From positions 1-5,250 of the forward strand of contig JADFLD010000184.1 of assembly GCA_022564535.1 (NCBI GenBank): a stretch of 5,250 nucleotides of DNA. Reading direction: 5' to 3'. Shown in pieces: positions 5,219 to 5,250 of the stretch. The first letter of the stretch is position 1, and each line of letters starts with the position of its first letter. The stretch comes from Gemmatimonadota bacterium. Lineage in GTDB: Bacteria > Gemmatimonadota > Gemmatimonadetes > Longimicrobiales > UBA6960. The position numbers and the translations under genes are program-made. Below the pieces are notes generated by a model. It was given only the letters and a program-made list of their open reading frames with translations. It was not told where the DNA came from and did no database searches.

Positions 5219-5250
5219 TCGAAGCCCGCGGCTCGTCCTCGGTCACTGCC

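Noticed and set aside
5219..5250. Terminator or further gene after the cupin
   Set aside because: Only 32 bp remain and no hairpin with a T-run or start site can be supported.

Overview
The window carries a plus-strand copper-resistance locus of the cop/pco type, in the order copA-copB-copC-copD. It is followed by two further co-directional genes: a small exported protein I do not recognise, and a cytoplasmic cupin. The DNA is GC-rich with strong G/C preference at third codon positions. The twin-arginine-exported multicopper oxidase and the outer-membrane CopB show a diderm (Gram-negative) host. The lineage cannot be fixed from this window; a GC-rich proteobacterium, Gemmatimonadota or similar environmental group would all fit.

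Layout. Positions 1-102 hold what looks like the last 33 codons of a plus-strand gene entering from the left. Positions 103 to about 540 hold no gene I can support but are dense in short repeats: a GGGGG/CCCCC hairpin, a 15-bp direct repeat beginning TTCACCGATTT, three GGATT units at 10-bp spacing, and three CTTCAC units at exactly 11-bp spacing just upstream of a TATAAG -10-like box. The last set is the best candidate for the control region of the operon. copA (568-2235, possibly starting at GTG 541) overlaps copB (2232-2945) by ATGA. A 44-nt gap leads to copC (2990-3379), then copD (GTG 3383-4288) after 3 nt. A 51-nt gap leads to the unknown exported protein (4340-4810), and the cupin (4814-5218) follows after 3 nt. 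The close packing suggests one polycistronic unit, or one with a partial break near 4289-4339.

How the genes fit together. From known family roles, CopA is a periplasmic multicopper oxidase that oxidises Cu(I) and sequesters copper through a Met-rich insert. CopB is an outer-membrane protein, CopC a periplasmic copper carrier and CopD an inner-membrane partner of CopC. The two downstream genes may be accessory members of the copper response; this rests only on position and spacing. No copRS or cueR regulator, P-type ATPase or RND efflux gene lies in the window. The most interesting points are the phased direct-repeat arrays before copA, the altered mature N-terminus and missing Met site of CopC, and the linked exported-protein/cupin pair.
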